Notes under the pieces: model-generated
Databases searched by the model: none
Told to the model about the DNA's origin: nothing
The model's input: only the letters and a program-made list of their open reading frames with translations
Source: Phaeosaccion multiseriatum
Taxonomy: Eukaryota; Ochrophyta, other classes
DNA: 64,000 nt
Reading direction: 5' to 3'
Assembly (NCBI GenBank): GCA_965112735.1
Contig: OZ218962.1
Coordinates: 1,488,001-1,552,000 of the forward strand
Position numbers and translations under genes: made by a program
Part shown: piece after piece, positions 47,194 through 57,833 of the stretch
Numbering within the stretch: the first letter of the stretch is position 1
Layout of the letters: each line of letters opens with the position of its first letter

Positions 47194-47511
47194 GACACTA
47201 GCGCAAACAAATACAAGCTCTACCCTGGGGGGGGGTCGTCCCGAGCAGATGGCCCCTTAGGTAAGGTTACGTACGCGAAGAACTTTCCAAATTTCTTTCC
47301 TCTTCTTTTGATATCAGGGATCATCATATCAGTGGCATATATATCAGTGCATAATCATTCATTCACCGTTTGCCTCCTGCGAGCAGCGTCCTTACAACAG
47401 TAGACAAATAGAGCGCAGGGAGCATTTACTACATCGCACCAAGGAAATTGCTGACTGATTGCCTTGTGCAGTGTGGTAACAAAACAAAAAAAAAAGAAAG
47501 AATCAAGAAAT
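47194..47511. other. Intergenic upstream of VWA gene copy 1
   Basis: About 320 bp without a supported gene. It includes an A-rich run at 47481-47505 directly before the assigned start. A signal-peptide exon was sought here and not found. Confidence 0.45.
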
Positions 47512-50253
47512 ATGTCCCTTAGTGATGCCATAGCGGCCGCAGAGGCCGTTGTGCTGAAGCTCAAGCAAGAGATTGAGGATGCTTTCCCGTCGAGGTGCGC
47601 CATAACGTCGAGCGATTGCGCAGCGTCCCACAACAGTGCTTGCCACACCATCAGAAGTGGCGCCACCTGCGAGACGGACGAGGTGCTGGACCTGTGCGAA
47701 GGGGAATCTTGCGGGTGAGTTGGAAGCGCAGAGTCTTCCAAGCGAAAGCTTGTCTCATATGTTCCCCTCTACCCTCAAGGTATCTTGTCGACAAAACGCT
47801 GAGCGTGGTGAGGATCCCCGCGGCTCTAGCTGATGGAGACGAAGAAAACCCCACGGACTCACGTCTCATAGAAGCTGCGTGCTTCTCGGGACTGGTAGAA
47901 GGTGAGATGAGGAGGAGGGGGCAGGAAGCAGCAGAAGTCCCTTTCCCCCCTCAATACGCTCTCTCCTCCCGGTTTTGCAGACTCTCTAAAGTCTGCTTAC
48001 GACGACAACTACGAGAGGTACGGACTTGAAGCAGCCTTCTTTGGAAGCTGGAGCGGTGTTTTTAGATACTTTCCTGGTATCGCTGAGGAGGAATGCGGCA
48101 ACTTCGACCCGCGTTTAAGGTACGCGCTGTGGTGGCGCCTTCCCTCCTCTTGGGTGACGTTGATCGACTCAGTCTCGCCCCTCCCACCGCCCGTCCGCGT
48201 CGGTCTCTGTACGCAGGCCCTGGTTTATCGCGGCGAGCAGTGGGCCCAAAGATGTCGTCATCATCCTCGATACTTCGGGAAGTATGGGCGACGGCAAGAT
48301 GGAGCTGGCCATTGAAGCGGTGCAGACGGTCCTCACCGGCATGACCTTCGACCACTACGTCAACGTCGTCGCTTTCGACTCCTCGGCGGAGGTGCTCAGC
48401 CTCAACAGGAACTCGCTGGTGCAGGTACTGCGGCGTGTGGATGGCTCCTCCTCTCGCTCCCTTTGAATCGTTTGTTCTGACAAACTGCGCTCTACTGCCC
48501 ACCAGGCCACGGAGGACAACCTGCTTGCTCTGTCCGAGCTCGTCGGAGATCTGTCTCCCGACGGCGGGACGAACTTCTACGACGGTGAGAAAAGGCCCTG
48601 AAGATGCTTTCTGAGAATCTGTCTTGTTGCTTCTGTACTAATGTAGGGAGTCTCTCGTCTTCATCCCGTCAATGTACTCAAACGCTCTGCGGCAGCCTTC
48701 GACACGGCTTTCGATCTCATTGAGAGGTGAGTTCAAGTCAAGCAGTAGGAGCACTGCAAGCCAGGGTTACGGGATTCGGCTTCGCACCTCGCTTGCTTAC
48801 TCCTCTTGCTTGCTTCGTTGGTGGTCACTATTGCTCTTCTTTCATCGACCCGCCTTCCACAGCTCCGTCGCTAGCGGCAACACGGCGGGATGTCACACGA
48901 CAATACTGTTTCTCACTGATGGTAAGGCCCGTTGGTGATGCATCGCTGCGCAAGTCGCACTGTGAACGGACATGACTCACGTAGGAGCACCCACCACTCG
49001 CTCCCAACCCACCTGGCTGCTCCTGTCTGCTCTTGCTACCGGCTTCAGGCGAAATCAGTGTCGGACCGCTGGATCCGTTGGACACGACAGACCTCATCGA
49101 GACGAGAAACGCCAACATTGGGGCGGAGATCTTTACCTTCTCGTTCGGCGAGGACGCAGACCAGGACACCACACAGACGATAGCCTGTGAGACGGACGGG
49201 GTCTACCGTCATGTCAGCGGCACTGACGATCTCACGGGGGCAATGGCGTCGTACTACCAGCTCTACGCCATTGGGAGTGGAAACAGCAGCTCACAAAACG
49301 TCACAACCTGGACAGAGCCCTACGTCTTCGACACGGGCGGCCAGTTGGGCACTACTTGTTCGGCGTCTGCCTATGACCACAGCACCAGGTAGGATAGCGG
49401 ATAGCCAGGCCCGGTCTCTCGCTGAGTCGTGCCTCCCTCATCCGCCCGCCCCTCGCTCTTCGCGTCGTCTCTCTCCTCTCCGCAGCCCCTCCACCTTTCT
49501 GGGGGTGGTGGCAGTAGACTTTAAGCTGTCGACTTTCACAGACCTCAACGTGGAGTACAGCTTTGTACTTGACCAGCTCGTTGCAGAGTCCAGCACGTGC
49601 CCAGCCTTCGAGCTGTCTGAGTGCGACAAGCAGGCCTACAGAGCCTCCATCTCCCGCGCTAGCGTGTGCGCGAACCAGTGCGAGTCCACTCAGGTAAGTC
49701 TTTGGGGAGTCGACGGGGGTCGGGCGAACTTGTCTGTTGTCCTCCCCTCCAGACGCACGAACGCGCTGATTCCCGCTCTCTTGTGCCCCCCTCCCCGCCA
49801 CAGGACCTCACTCCCGAAGACTGCATGCCCACGGGGGAGTACCCAAGAACGCTATGGACCAACACGGACGCCGCTGACTGGTCATATGTGGAGCGGGCGT
49901 GTTGTGATTCCGGTTCCGAAGCTGAGAACAACGTGGAAGAGCCCTCGTGCTTTGCGTCTTCGAGTCGCGGTGGGGGGGGCACCTCCACCGGGGCGACCAC
50001 AGGAATCATCGTCGGCTGTCTGGTGGCCGCTGCCGTCCTCGGCTTTTTCTTCATGAGGAGGAGGAAAGCCAAGGCTGAGAAGCCTAAGCCTTCTGTGACA
50101 GCAGCGGCCCCAGCTCAAACGCCGCTTAACTTGTATGCTGCGCAACCGGAGCAGTACGTCCAACAACAACCGCAGCAGCCATATTCGCAGCACCAGCCGT
50201 ACTATCAACCCAATCCGCCTGCTCAGCGCCCGCCTCCTCCGTACGTGGGTTAG
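47512..50253 (+). CDS. VWA-domain receptor-like protein, copy 1 (calcium channel alpha2-delta type)
   Basis: Ten exons: 47512-47714, 47780-47901, 47981-48119, 48217-48424, 48506-48584, 48696-48726, 48863-48921, 49049-49388, 49486-49693 and 49804-50253 (612 aa). The domain order follows alpha2-delta/CACHD1 proteins: a VWA_N segment (FFGSWSGVFRYFPG, then RPWFIAASSGPKDVVII), a VWA domain with an intact MIDAS start DTSGSM (about 173-178), and a Cys-rich ectodomain tail. A single membrane span (TGIIVGCLVAAAVLGFFF, about 529-546) and a basic, Gln/Pro/Tyr-rich cytoplasmic tail follow. MIDAS sites bind divalent metal and ligands. No signal peptide is seen before MSLSDAIAAAEAVVLKLKQE although the Cys-rich region must be extracellular, so a 5' exon may be missing. 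A second copy lies in inverted orientation at 54074-57193 with the same ten-exon structure. Confidence 0.85.
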
Positions 50254-50402
50254 TTTCAAAGTATGGATTCTCACGCCCTGGACCATCTTGTACAAAGATC
50301 CAAAGACTGTTAAATAAATAAACAAAGGCTTTATTGTTTCCGCGTGAGTCAACTAATAATTCGTCGACTTTCAGTGGTGGAGACGCATGGCTTTCTTGCA
50401 AG

Positions 50403-52242
50403 TCACACGTCTTCGGCCTTCTTCTTCTTCTTCTTTTTCTTCATCATCTTGAGCAAGTCTTCGGCTGCTGGCTCCTCGCTAGCAGTCTCCTCTGTTTGTG
50501 GCGCTGCTGCCTTTGTCTCGCCCTCAGGCTCGACTGATACCGAGACTGCTTCTACAGCGACCGCTGCTGCTGCTCCTGCCGCTGCACCTACCTTGGTCTC
50601 CTCCTGCGCTGACTGGTAGGGGTCGCCGCCTTTTTTACCCCCCTTCTGCTCCTCTTCGGAGGAGCTTGGCGCTTCAGTCGCGTAAGGGTCTTTGGCAGCC
50701 TGGGTCTTGGGCGAAGGCTCCCGCTCTTCTCCTCCTTCGGCGGCAGCCTCTCCATCTGTGGGCGCCCCGGCCTCGTCGCTCTCCTCTTGCGCTTCTCCCT
50801 CCCCCAACTCGTCTCCCTCCTCTTCGTCAGCCACTTTGTTCCCTCCTCCCCCCCAAGCTCCGGTGGGTGCCTTGGACGGTTTGGCCACAGGGGCAGGCCC
50901 TCCGCCTAGCTCAGGGAAAGCCTACGAGTGGAAAGCGAGTAGCGTTTCGGCAACCAGGGAGACGCCGTTCGAAGACAAGTTGTTCAGGGTGTCGTCCTCT
51001 GTCCTATCACTCAGTCTCTGGCCCCTTTCTTCAGAGTCTTTCCTCCTCTTCTCACCTCAGAGTTGCCCGAGTCGAGAGTGATTTTTCTCTGCTCCTCCTC
51101 CTTCTTCTTCGCCCGCTCCCGCCAGCCCCCTCCTCCAAAGCTCGCTAGCCCGCTCGCCTTTTTCTGGAAGGAGAAGCAAGGGCGAAGCAAGACAGGCGAG
51201 AGAAGGAATCAACCAAGGGCCAAAACCAAAGGCTCAAGGCGAATCTCGCGGTGACCACCCTCCACTCACCTCCTCCTTCGGGGCCTCTTCTACTTTCTGG
51301 TCTTCCTCCTCTGCAACAGCCCCTTCCTCCTCCTTCTTTATCCGCACTGCTTGGAGCTGCGCCTGTATGTCCTGTCGCTCGACCTTCTCTCTAATGCTCT
51401 GTTCTGCGCTTCGAAGCTTGTCCATGTCTATCAATTCCGTCACCTGTGCAAGGAAGGATAGTAGTTGGCCGCGCTGCATCAATAGCGTGCTGGCCAGCCC
51501 GTGCGGCGGAGCCTTCTCTCCAGCAGTGGAACACACCAAGCCTACCCAAGCCGTGGCGTCGCCGTCTCACCTTCCTTCCCTGGACATTGGCCACGACCTT
51601 CTTCTTCTCTACTGTGTCTAGCCAGCCGTCATCATCCGGCTGCTGTTCTACTTCCGCTGGGAGTACGTACACACAGCAATCGAAGAACGTTTCGAGGAAG
51701 CAAGGAAGCAAGGACATTAGCCAACCGAGAAGGGGAATATGTGCCGCCGACCCCTACCCAGCGCTGCACTATACTTGCACTCACTTCCTGGGACCGCCCT
51801 TGGGCTGGGCGACTGGATTCGCTCCCTGCCCGGATGGGGGAGCGCCACAAAAAAAAAGAGGGGCAACAAGCACGATAAGCAAGACAAACCAAAGGTGAGT
51901 GGCACTCGAGCTCTGCGTTACACCCAATCCGCAGATCAATGCCGTATTCCCTGCGCCCCTTGCCTCCTCTCCGCTACTCCTGGAAGGGGCATGAATGGCA
52001 GCCACACTCCTTACTTTGTCCCCGCGACGCGAACGACAAGCACCAAAGAAAGAACACAGTAACATGTCGCGTGGCAGGCACAAACAGGCAGTGCGATGAT
52101 GCGGCTGCTGCTCCTTCTTCTTCCCCTCGAGCACTCCAGCCTACCTCTCAACTTGCTGAATGATGCTCTTCTCGTCCAGGTTCAGATTGATGCCCTTCTT
52201 CTTCTTGCCTTTCTTCTTCGCAAACAAGCTCGACACTTCCAT
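50403..52242 (-). CDS. CDV3-like low-complexity protein
   Basis: Six exons on minus: 52242-52145, 51825-51785, 51656-51571, 51443-51270, 51163-51056 and 50921-50403 (341 aa). The N-terminus VSSLFAKKKGKKKKGINLNL resembles the SLDNFFAKRDKKKKK start of CDV3 homologues. A DDGWLDTVEKKK block, a charged helix (MDKLRSAEQSIREKVERQDI), GGGGWRERAKKKEEEQR and FPELGGGPAPVAKP follow, and the end is Ala/Glu-rich with poly-Lys (LLKMMKKKKKKKKAEDV). CDV3 has no established biochemical role. The small 41-nt exon 2 was chosen because it is the only piece that keeps both neighbouring frames; it is the weakest part of the model. The family name is tentative. Confidence 0.5.
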
Positions 52243-52410
52243 GGTGTTCCGTAAGGGAGTACGCAGACAGATCTATAAGTTTCTCCTTTTTCTCTGTTGT
52301 ATTTTTTGGCTACAATGTAGACAGTATTTATTACAGGCCTAAACCTAAGCAATGCACTTTCCCCCCCTCCTCCACTTGTCGGCCATACGATATAAATTGA
52401 AGAGGGCATC

Positions 52411-54020
52411 ATGTCGGACTCCGCGGATGGGCTGGGCTCTCTTCTCCTGTACATGTTCTTCGGTGAGTAACGATGTGCTTGGGGTGCTTGAGGACGTCCA
52501 AGCCTTTCTCGGCGTTCCCTCTGTTGCTTCTACTCCTCATGTGCTCAAGCCTTGGCGCTTGCTCGGGTGCTGCAAGCGGCCCAGCAATGTAGGCCATAGC
52601 AAGTGAAACAAGGCCCGTCTTTTGTTAAGACCGTGTTCGTCTCACTCGCAGCCTCCTGGAACCTCAACGCTGTCGCTGCGCTCCTGCTCTGCTCCTGCTT
52701 GCGATTAGTGAACCCTGCGTGCGGGTGGATCCTTACGCCCGGCCGCTTCTCTCGCAAGAGGAGTGTCATCTACGCCATTTTGTTCTGGGCCTTCTTCGCT
52801 GCGGGCAAGCTGAGCTTAGAGTGGATGGAGCGCGGGCCCAACAACTATCAGCTGCTGGGCGTGACTCGCAACAGCTCCATGCTAGAGATCAAGCGGGCCT
52901 ACAAGAAAATATCGCTGGAGCTACATCCCGACAAGAACCCCTCACCAGAGGCAGCTGATCAGTTCGCTACAATGAAGGACGCGTACGATGTGAGTAGGGA
53001 GGCGCAGGACTCTTCGCTCCTTGCTTGCTAGTGTGGGGAGGAAGGGGGGTGTGTGAACAGAGTGGTCACATGCATCATGGCAAGGGTTATGCTGTGCTTG
53101 CTTGGCCTTTCCCCCTCGTGCTCTCTGTCTCTTAGTGTCCCCTCCCCTTCTGTATGCACTGTCTCCCTTCCCTTTCGCAGGTGCTGCTTGACCTGGAGAT
53201 GCGCCCCATCTACGACAAGCTGGGGCCAGACGCCATCAAGGCCAATAAGCGCCTCACGGACGAGTACCAAATCATCATGGAAATTGCGCTGTTTTACATT
53301 ATGTGGGGGGTGTTTGCATTCCTGCTCACCATGGGGAAGAGTGCGGGTAGTGCTCGGAATTGGATCTTCACGGGCGAGATTGCAATGATGTTGGGGGAAG
53401 TGACCATCTTACTGGCAAGCAATGATCACTCGGTGCCTAGTCTGCCGACTTGGTTCTTCCCATCCGTGACGGAGCATGAGGTCATCTGGATAATGCGAGC
53501 GCTCTTCCCGGCCTTTATGAGCGGCTGCCGCAGCTTGGGCAACTACTTGTACGTGGACGTGGACAAGCAAACGAGGGATATGCTCCTCGCCCTGAAGGAA
53601 GGGCACCAGGATGTGCTCATGGTGCTGCGCGACATTCAGGTGCGGTGCCCCGAGTACGCGGCCTCCAAGCTGAGGACGTCCCACTCGATAATACCTGACT
53701 CTACGTAAATCTCTCTCTCTCTCTCTCTCTCTCTGTCTCCCCCTCTCCGCCACCAGGTGCATATGTCGAGTCTTCAGCAGCAAGGGGGGGGGGGGGGAGG
53801 CGCGGTGGGGGGAGGGGCAGTGGCGGGCGGCAATTTTAGACAAGCAGTGCCACGGGCCACGCCCACGGGCAAGCTCAAGGCGATGGAGGAGCGTATGAAG
53901 GTCAATGCCTCGGGGGTGAACGATATCGCTGCAGAGATCAAAGGCACAGAAAAGAAGGGGAATAACTCCTTCTGGATCTTCCTGCTGGTCTATGTCGCCA
54001 TTTACTACGCAACAAGTTAG
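52411..54020 (+). CDS. ER membrane DnaJ (J-domain) protein
   Basis: Four exons: 52411-52462, 52652-52989, 53181-53639 and 53757-54020 (370 aa). Two hydrophobic segments (LNAVAALLLCSCLRLV and VIYAILFWAFFAAGKL) precede a J domain at about residues 80-150 (NYQLLGVTRNSSMLEIKRAY, KISLELHPDKNPSPEAADQF) with the HPD triad at 109-111, which stimulates Hsp70 ATPase. After it come further hydrophobic segments (ALFYIMWGVFAFLLTMG, MMLGEVTILLA), a Gly-rich linker and a C-terminal anchor (SFWIFLLVYVAIYYA). This is a multi-pass J protein, probably of the ER, presenting the J domain near the membrane as Sec63-type proteins do (inference). It is divergent from the CDV3-like gene with 168 bp between starts and converges on VWA copy 2 (53 bp between stops). 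Confidence 0.8.
53709..53735. repeat. (CT)n microsatellite in a DnaJ gene intron
   Basis: A CT dinucleotide run that also serves as polypyrimidine tract before the last exon of the J-protein gene. Confidence 0.9.
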
Positions 54021-54073
54021 GGGTTAAGATCGCCCACATCGTACAACAATATATGTATAGGTTCTCGCTCTCA

Positions 54074-54388
54074 TCATCGATGCGTCACTTGTTGGGGCTG
54101 GTATGAAGGCGGTGCTGGAGCATACTGCTGCTGCTGAGGGACGGCCACATAGGCAGGAGGACCCTGTGGGGAGGAGCTCACCACGTACCCTGTGCTGACG
54201 GGACTGCCCATTGGTTGCTGCATCGGTTGCTGCATCGGCTGTTGCATCGGCTGTTGCATCGGCTGCTGCATCGGTTGCTGCATCGGTTGCTGCATCGGTT
54301 GCTGCATCGTCACGACTTGGGGCTGTGGCTGCATGTATTGCGGCTGTTGCACAAATGATGCAGCAGCAGCAGCAGCATGCAGCACAAA

Positions 54389-54428
<40 letters not shown>

Positions 54429-57193
54429 ATCATTTGTGGCTGTTGAAGCGGCTCCAGCTGTTTCATCTTCGGCATTTGTGCCGGCTGTCGGGCTCCTCCT
54501 CCAATAACCATCACCTTCGCACTTGACTTAGGGTTACAGTCTCGCGTAGCACACCAGATAATGCAGCAAAACATTAACACAGCGCAACCGACAAAAATCC
54601 CAGCAATCGCTCCTGGGGACAAGGCGGGCCCGCTCTCGAAGCAGGTCTGCTGCTCGCCCACGCCAGCAGCCGTGGAATTCGTGTCGCAACACGCCCGCTC
54701 CAAATAAGACCAATCAGCGGCGTCCGTGTTGGTCCATAGCGTCGCTGGGTACTCATCGGCGGGCATGCAGTCTTCGGGAGTGAGGTCCTGTAGCGGGGAG
54801 AGGGGCAGAGTACGGAAGGGAATCAGCCCTTTCGTGCGGTTGGAGGGGAGGACACAACACACAGAATTCGCCTAACCTCCGTCGACTCCCCAAAGACTAA
54901 CCTGAGTGGACTCGCATTGGCCATCGCACACGCTGACGTCAGAGATGGAGGCTCTGTAGGCCTGCTTGTCGCACTCAGACAGCTCGAAGGCTGGGCACGT
55001 GCTGGACTCTGCGACGAGCTGATCCAAGACGACGCTGTACTCCACGTTGAGGTCTGTGAAGGTCGACAGCTTAAAGTCTACTGCCACCACCCCCAGAAAG
55101 GTGGAGGGGCTGCGGAGAGGAGAGAGACGACGCGCGGAGCGAGGGGCGGATGAGGGAGGCACGGCTCAGCGAGGGACGGGGCCTGGCTATCCGCTATCCT
55201 ACCTGGTGCTGTGGTCGTACACGGACGACGCGCAAGTAGTGCCTAAATGGCCGCCCGTGTCGAAGATGTAGGGCTCTGTCCAGGTTGTGACGTTTTGTGA
55301 GCTGCTGTTTCCACTCCCAATGGCGTAGAGCTGGTAGTAGGACGCCATTGCCCCCGTGAGATCGTCAGTGCTGCTGACGTGACGGTAGACCCCGTCCGTC
55401 TCACAGGCTATCGTCTGTGTGGTGTCCTGGTCTGCGTTCTCGCCGAACGAGAAGGTAAAGATCTCCGCCCCAATGTTGGCGTTTCTCGTCTCGATGAGGT
55501 CTGTCGTGTCCAACGGATCCAGCGGTCCGACACTGATTTCGCCTGAAGCCGGTAGCAAGAGCAGACAGGAGCAGCCAGGTGGGTTGGGAGCGAGTGGTGG
55601 GTGCTCCTACGTGAGTCATGTCCGTTCACAGTGCGACTTGCGCAGCGATGCATCACCAACGGGCCTTACCATCAGTGAGAAACAGTACTGTCGTGTGACA
55701 TGCCGCCGTGTTGCCGCTAGCGACGGAGCTGTGGAAGGCGGGTCGATGGAAAGAAGAGCAATGGTGGCCACCAACGAAGCAAGCAAGAGGAATAAGCGAG
55801 GGAGGGGAGAAGCCGACTCCCGTAACCCTGGCCTGCAGAGCAGGATATCTGATGTTTAGCGGTCCTACTGCTTGACTTGAACTCACCTGTCAATGAGATC
55901 GAAAGCCGTCTCGAAGGCTGCCGCAGAGCGTTGGAGTACATGGACGGGATGGGATGAAGACGAGAGACTCCTTACATTAGTACAGAAGCAACAAGACAGA
56001 TTCTCAGAAAGCATGTTCAGGGCCTATTCCCACCGTCGTAGAAGTTCGTCCCGCCGCCGGGAGACAGATCTCCGACGAGCTCGGACAGAGCAAACAGGTT
56101 GTCCTCCGTGGCCTGGGCAGTACGAACAAGAGCGAGAGGGGGCACCGCGCAGATTGTCAAAACAAACGATTCAAAGGGGTCGAGAGGAGGAGCCATTCAC
56201 ACGCCGCAGTACCTGCACCAGCGAGTTACTGTTGAGGCTGAGCACCTCCGCCGAGGAGTCGAAAGCGACGACGTTTACGTAGTGGTCGAAGGTCATGCCG
56301 GTGAGGACCGTCTGCACCGCTTCAATGGCCAGCTCCATCTTGCCGTCGCCCATGCTTCCCGAAGTATCGAGGATGATGACGACATCCTTGGGCCCACTGC
56401 TAGCTCCGATGAACCAGGGCCTACGTGCAAGGACCAACGCGGACAGGACGGGGAGCGCCAAGAGGCCAGAAGCCGTCACCACACCATCCTCGCCTAGAAG
56501 AGGGGATAGAGCGAGGTGCACGACGAGAGCGCGTACGTACCTTACACGCGGGTCGTACGAGCCGCATTCCTCCTGAGCGATTCCAGGAAAGTACCTCAAA
56601 AGGCCGCTCCAGCTTCCAAAGTAGGCTGATTCAAGTCCGTATGCCTCCTTGTTTTCGTCGTATGCAGACTTCAGAGAGTCTGAACAGCAAAGGAGAGGGA
56701 GAGTATATATATTGAGGGGGGAAAGCTGGACTTCTGCTGTGTGCTCTACCCCTCTCCCTTCTCAGTACCTTCAACAAGCCCAGAGAAGCATGCAGCTTCT
56801 ATAACACTTGCGTCGGTGGGGTTTCCGCTGTCTCCATCAGCTAGAGCCGCGGGGATCCTCACCACGCTCAGCGTTTTATCGACGAGATACCTGCGCCACG
56901 CAGATGGGCAGCAGGGGGCAGCAGGGTGAGGGACAGGCTTTCGCTGGGAAGTCTCGGCGCGGTGGTGAGGTCTGTTCACTTCCTGCTCACCCGCAAGACT
57001 CCTCCTCGCACTCGTCGAGCACACCATCTGTCTCGCAAGTTGCCCCTCTCCTGGTGCTCTGGCAAGCGTCATTGTGGGACGCTGCGCAATCGCTCGACGT
57101 TATGGCGCACCTCGACGGGAAAGCATCCTCAATCTCTTGCTTGAGCTGCAGCACCACGGCCTCTGCGGCCGCTATGGCATCAGGCAAAGACAT
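54074..57193 (-). CDS. VWA-domain receptor-like protein, copy 2 (inverted)
   Basis: Ten exons on minus: 57193-56991, 56890-56769, 56679-56541, 56420-56213, 56112-56034, 55917-55887, 55728-55670, 55542-55203, 55109-54902 and 54787-54074 (700 aa). The first nine exons have exactly the same lengths as copy 1 (203, 122, 139, 208, 79, 31, 59, 340 and 208 nt), and MIDAS DTSGSM is intact. The last exon differs: its membrane span (AGIFVGCAVLMFCCIIWC) and tail are unrelated in detail, and the tail has a tandem QQPM repeat (seven units) and a poly-Gln run. As in copy 1, no signal peptide precedes MSLPDAIAAAEAVV. Ectodomain recognition is probably shared while the cytoplasmic output differs (inference). 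Confidence 0.85.
54209..54428 (-). repeat. QQPM-coding minisatellite and CAG/CTG run
   Basis: The 12-nt unit ggttgctgcatc (plus strand) is repeated seven or more times at 54212-54308, encoding QQPM units on minus. A (CTG)n run at 54391-54428 encodes poly-Gln. Both lie in the cytoplasmic tail of VWA copy 2. Confidence 0.9.
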
Positions 57194-57833
57194 CCTTTCT
57201 ATGCAGGGGATAAGAAAAAATATATATAAGGACAAGAAACATTAAATTTCTGTAACGGCAACGTTCTTGTCGCAACTGAAACTGAAACTGCAGCGTTCCA
57301 CTGTGAGCGGGAAACCTCGAAAGCCTCGCCCACCAGCAGGGCATTGGGCACTGGATGAGCGGCTTGCCCGGAGGGAAGAATTGCGTCCTCTAGTGCTCTG
57401 TGCGGTAGGGGAGCAATGGCGCCACAGCTCCTCTCCTGTGCCGCAGGGACGAAGGCATTAGGTGCGCTCTCTCGCTCTCCCTCTCGGTGCCTCTGTGCGA
57501 CTGTGCTGCCTCGTGCGCAAGCACCATAGGGCGGCACGTTTGGTCCACTGAAGGACTGAAAACAGCGCGGGATTCGCTCCCTCCGTACATCGACTCGGGA
57601 CCTTTCCTCCTCGGCCGGTCTCCGCACCCCTCACGCGACCGCCGCGGATAAGGCTCTCCATCTCTTCTCACGAGGAATCGCGCCCCGGTCGTCGTGGTGG
57701 TGGGGCGCCTATTCTTGGTCAGAGGCCACTCAGCTCCGGCGACGACTCAAAGGCGGGGTGAAATGGCTTAACTTGGTGAGCTGGAGTTTGGCCCGGAGTT
57801 GGCGCACACTGGCCCCAGCGGCCTTCCCCTCCT
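57194..57833. other. Intergenic between VWA copy 2 and the ABC transporter
   Basis: 640 bp with no supported gene. GAAACTGAAACTG occurs at 57278-57290, 85 bp upstream of the VWA copy 2 start. An open minus-strand frame here (57199-57627) has no recognisable domain and reads as chance. Confidence 0.5.

Noticed and set aside
48932-49183. A frame of 83 residues identical to one at 55408-55659.
   Set aside because: It is out of phase with the VWA coding frame; the identity reflects the duplicated DNA itself and is reported there.
52391-52397. TATAAAT upstream of the J-protein gene as a TATA box.
   Set aside because: It is only 20 bp before the start codon; a usual transcription start would fall after the ATG.
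57199-57627. A 142-residue minus-strand frame upstream of VWA copy 2, considered as its missing signal-peptide exon.
   Set aside because: It contains no hydrophobic signal region near a start and does not join in phase to exon 1.
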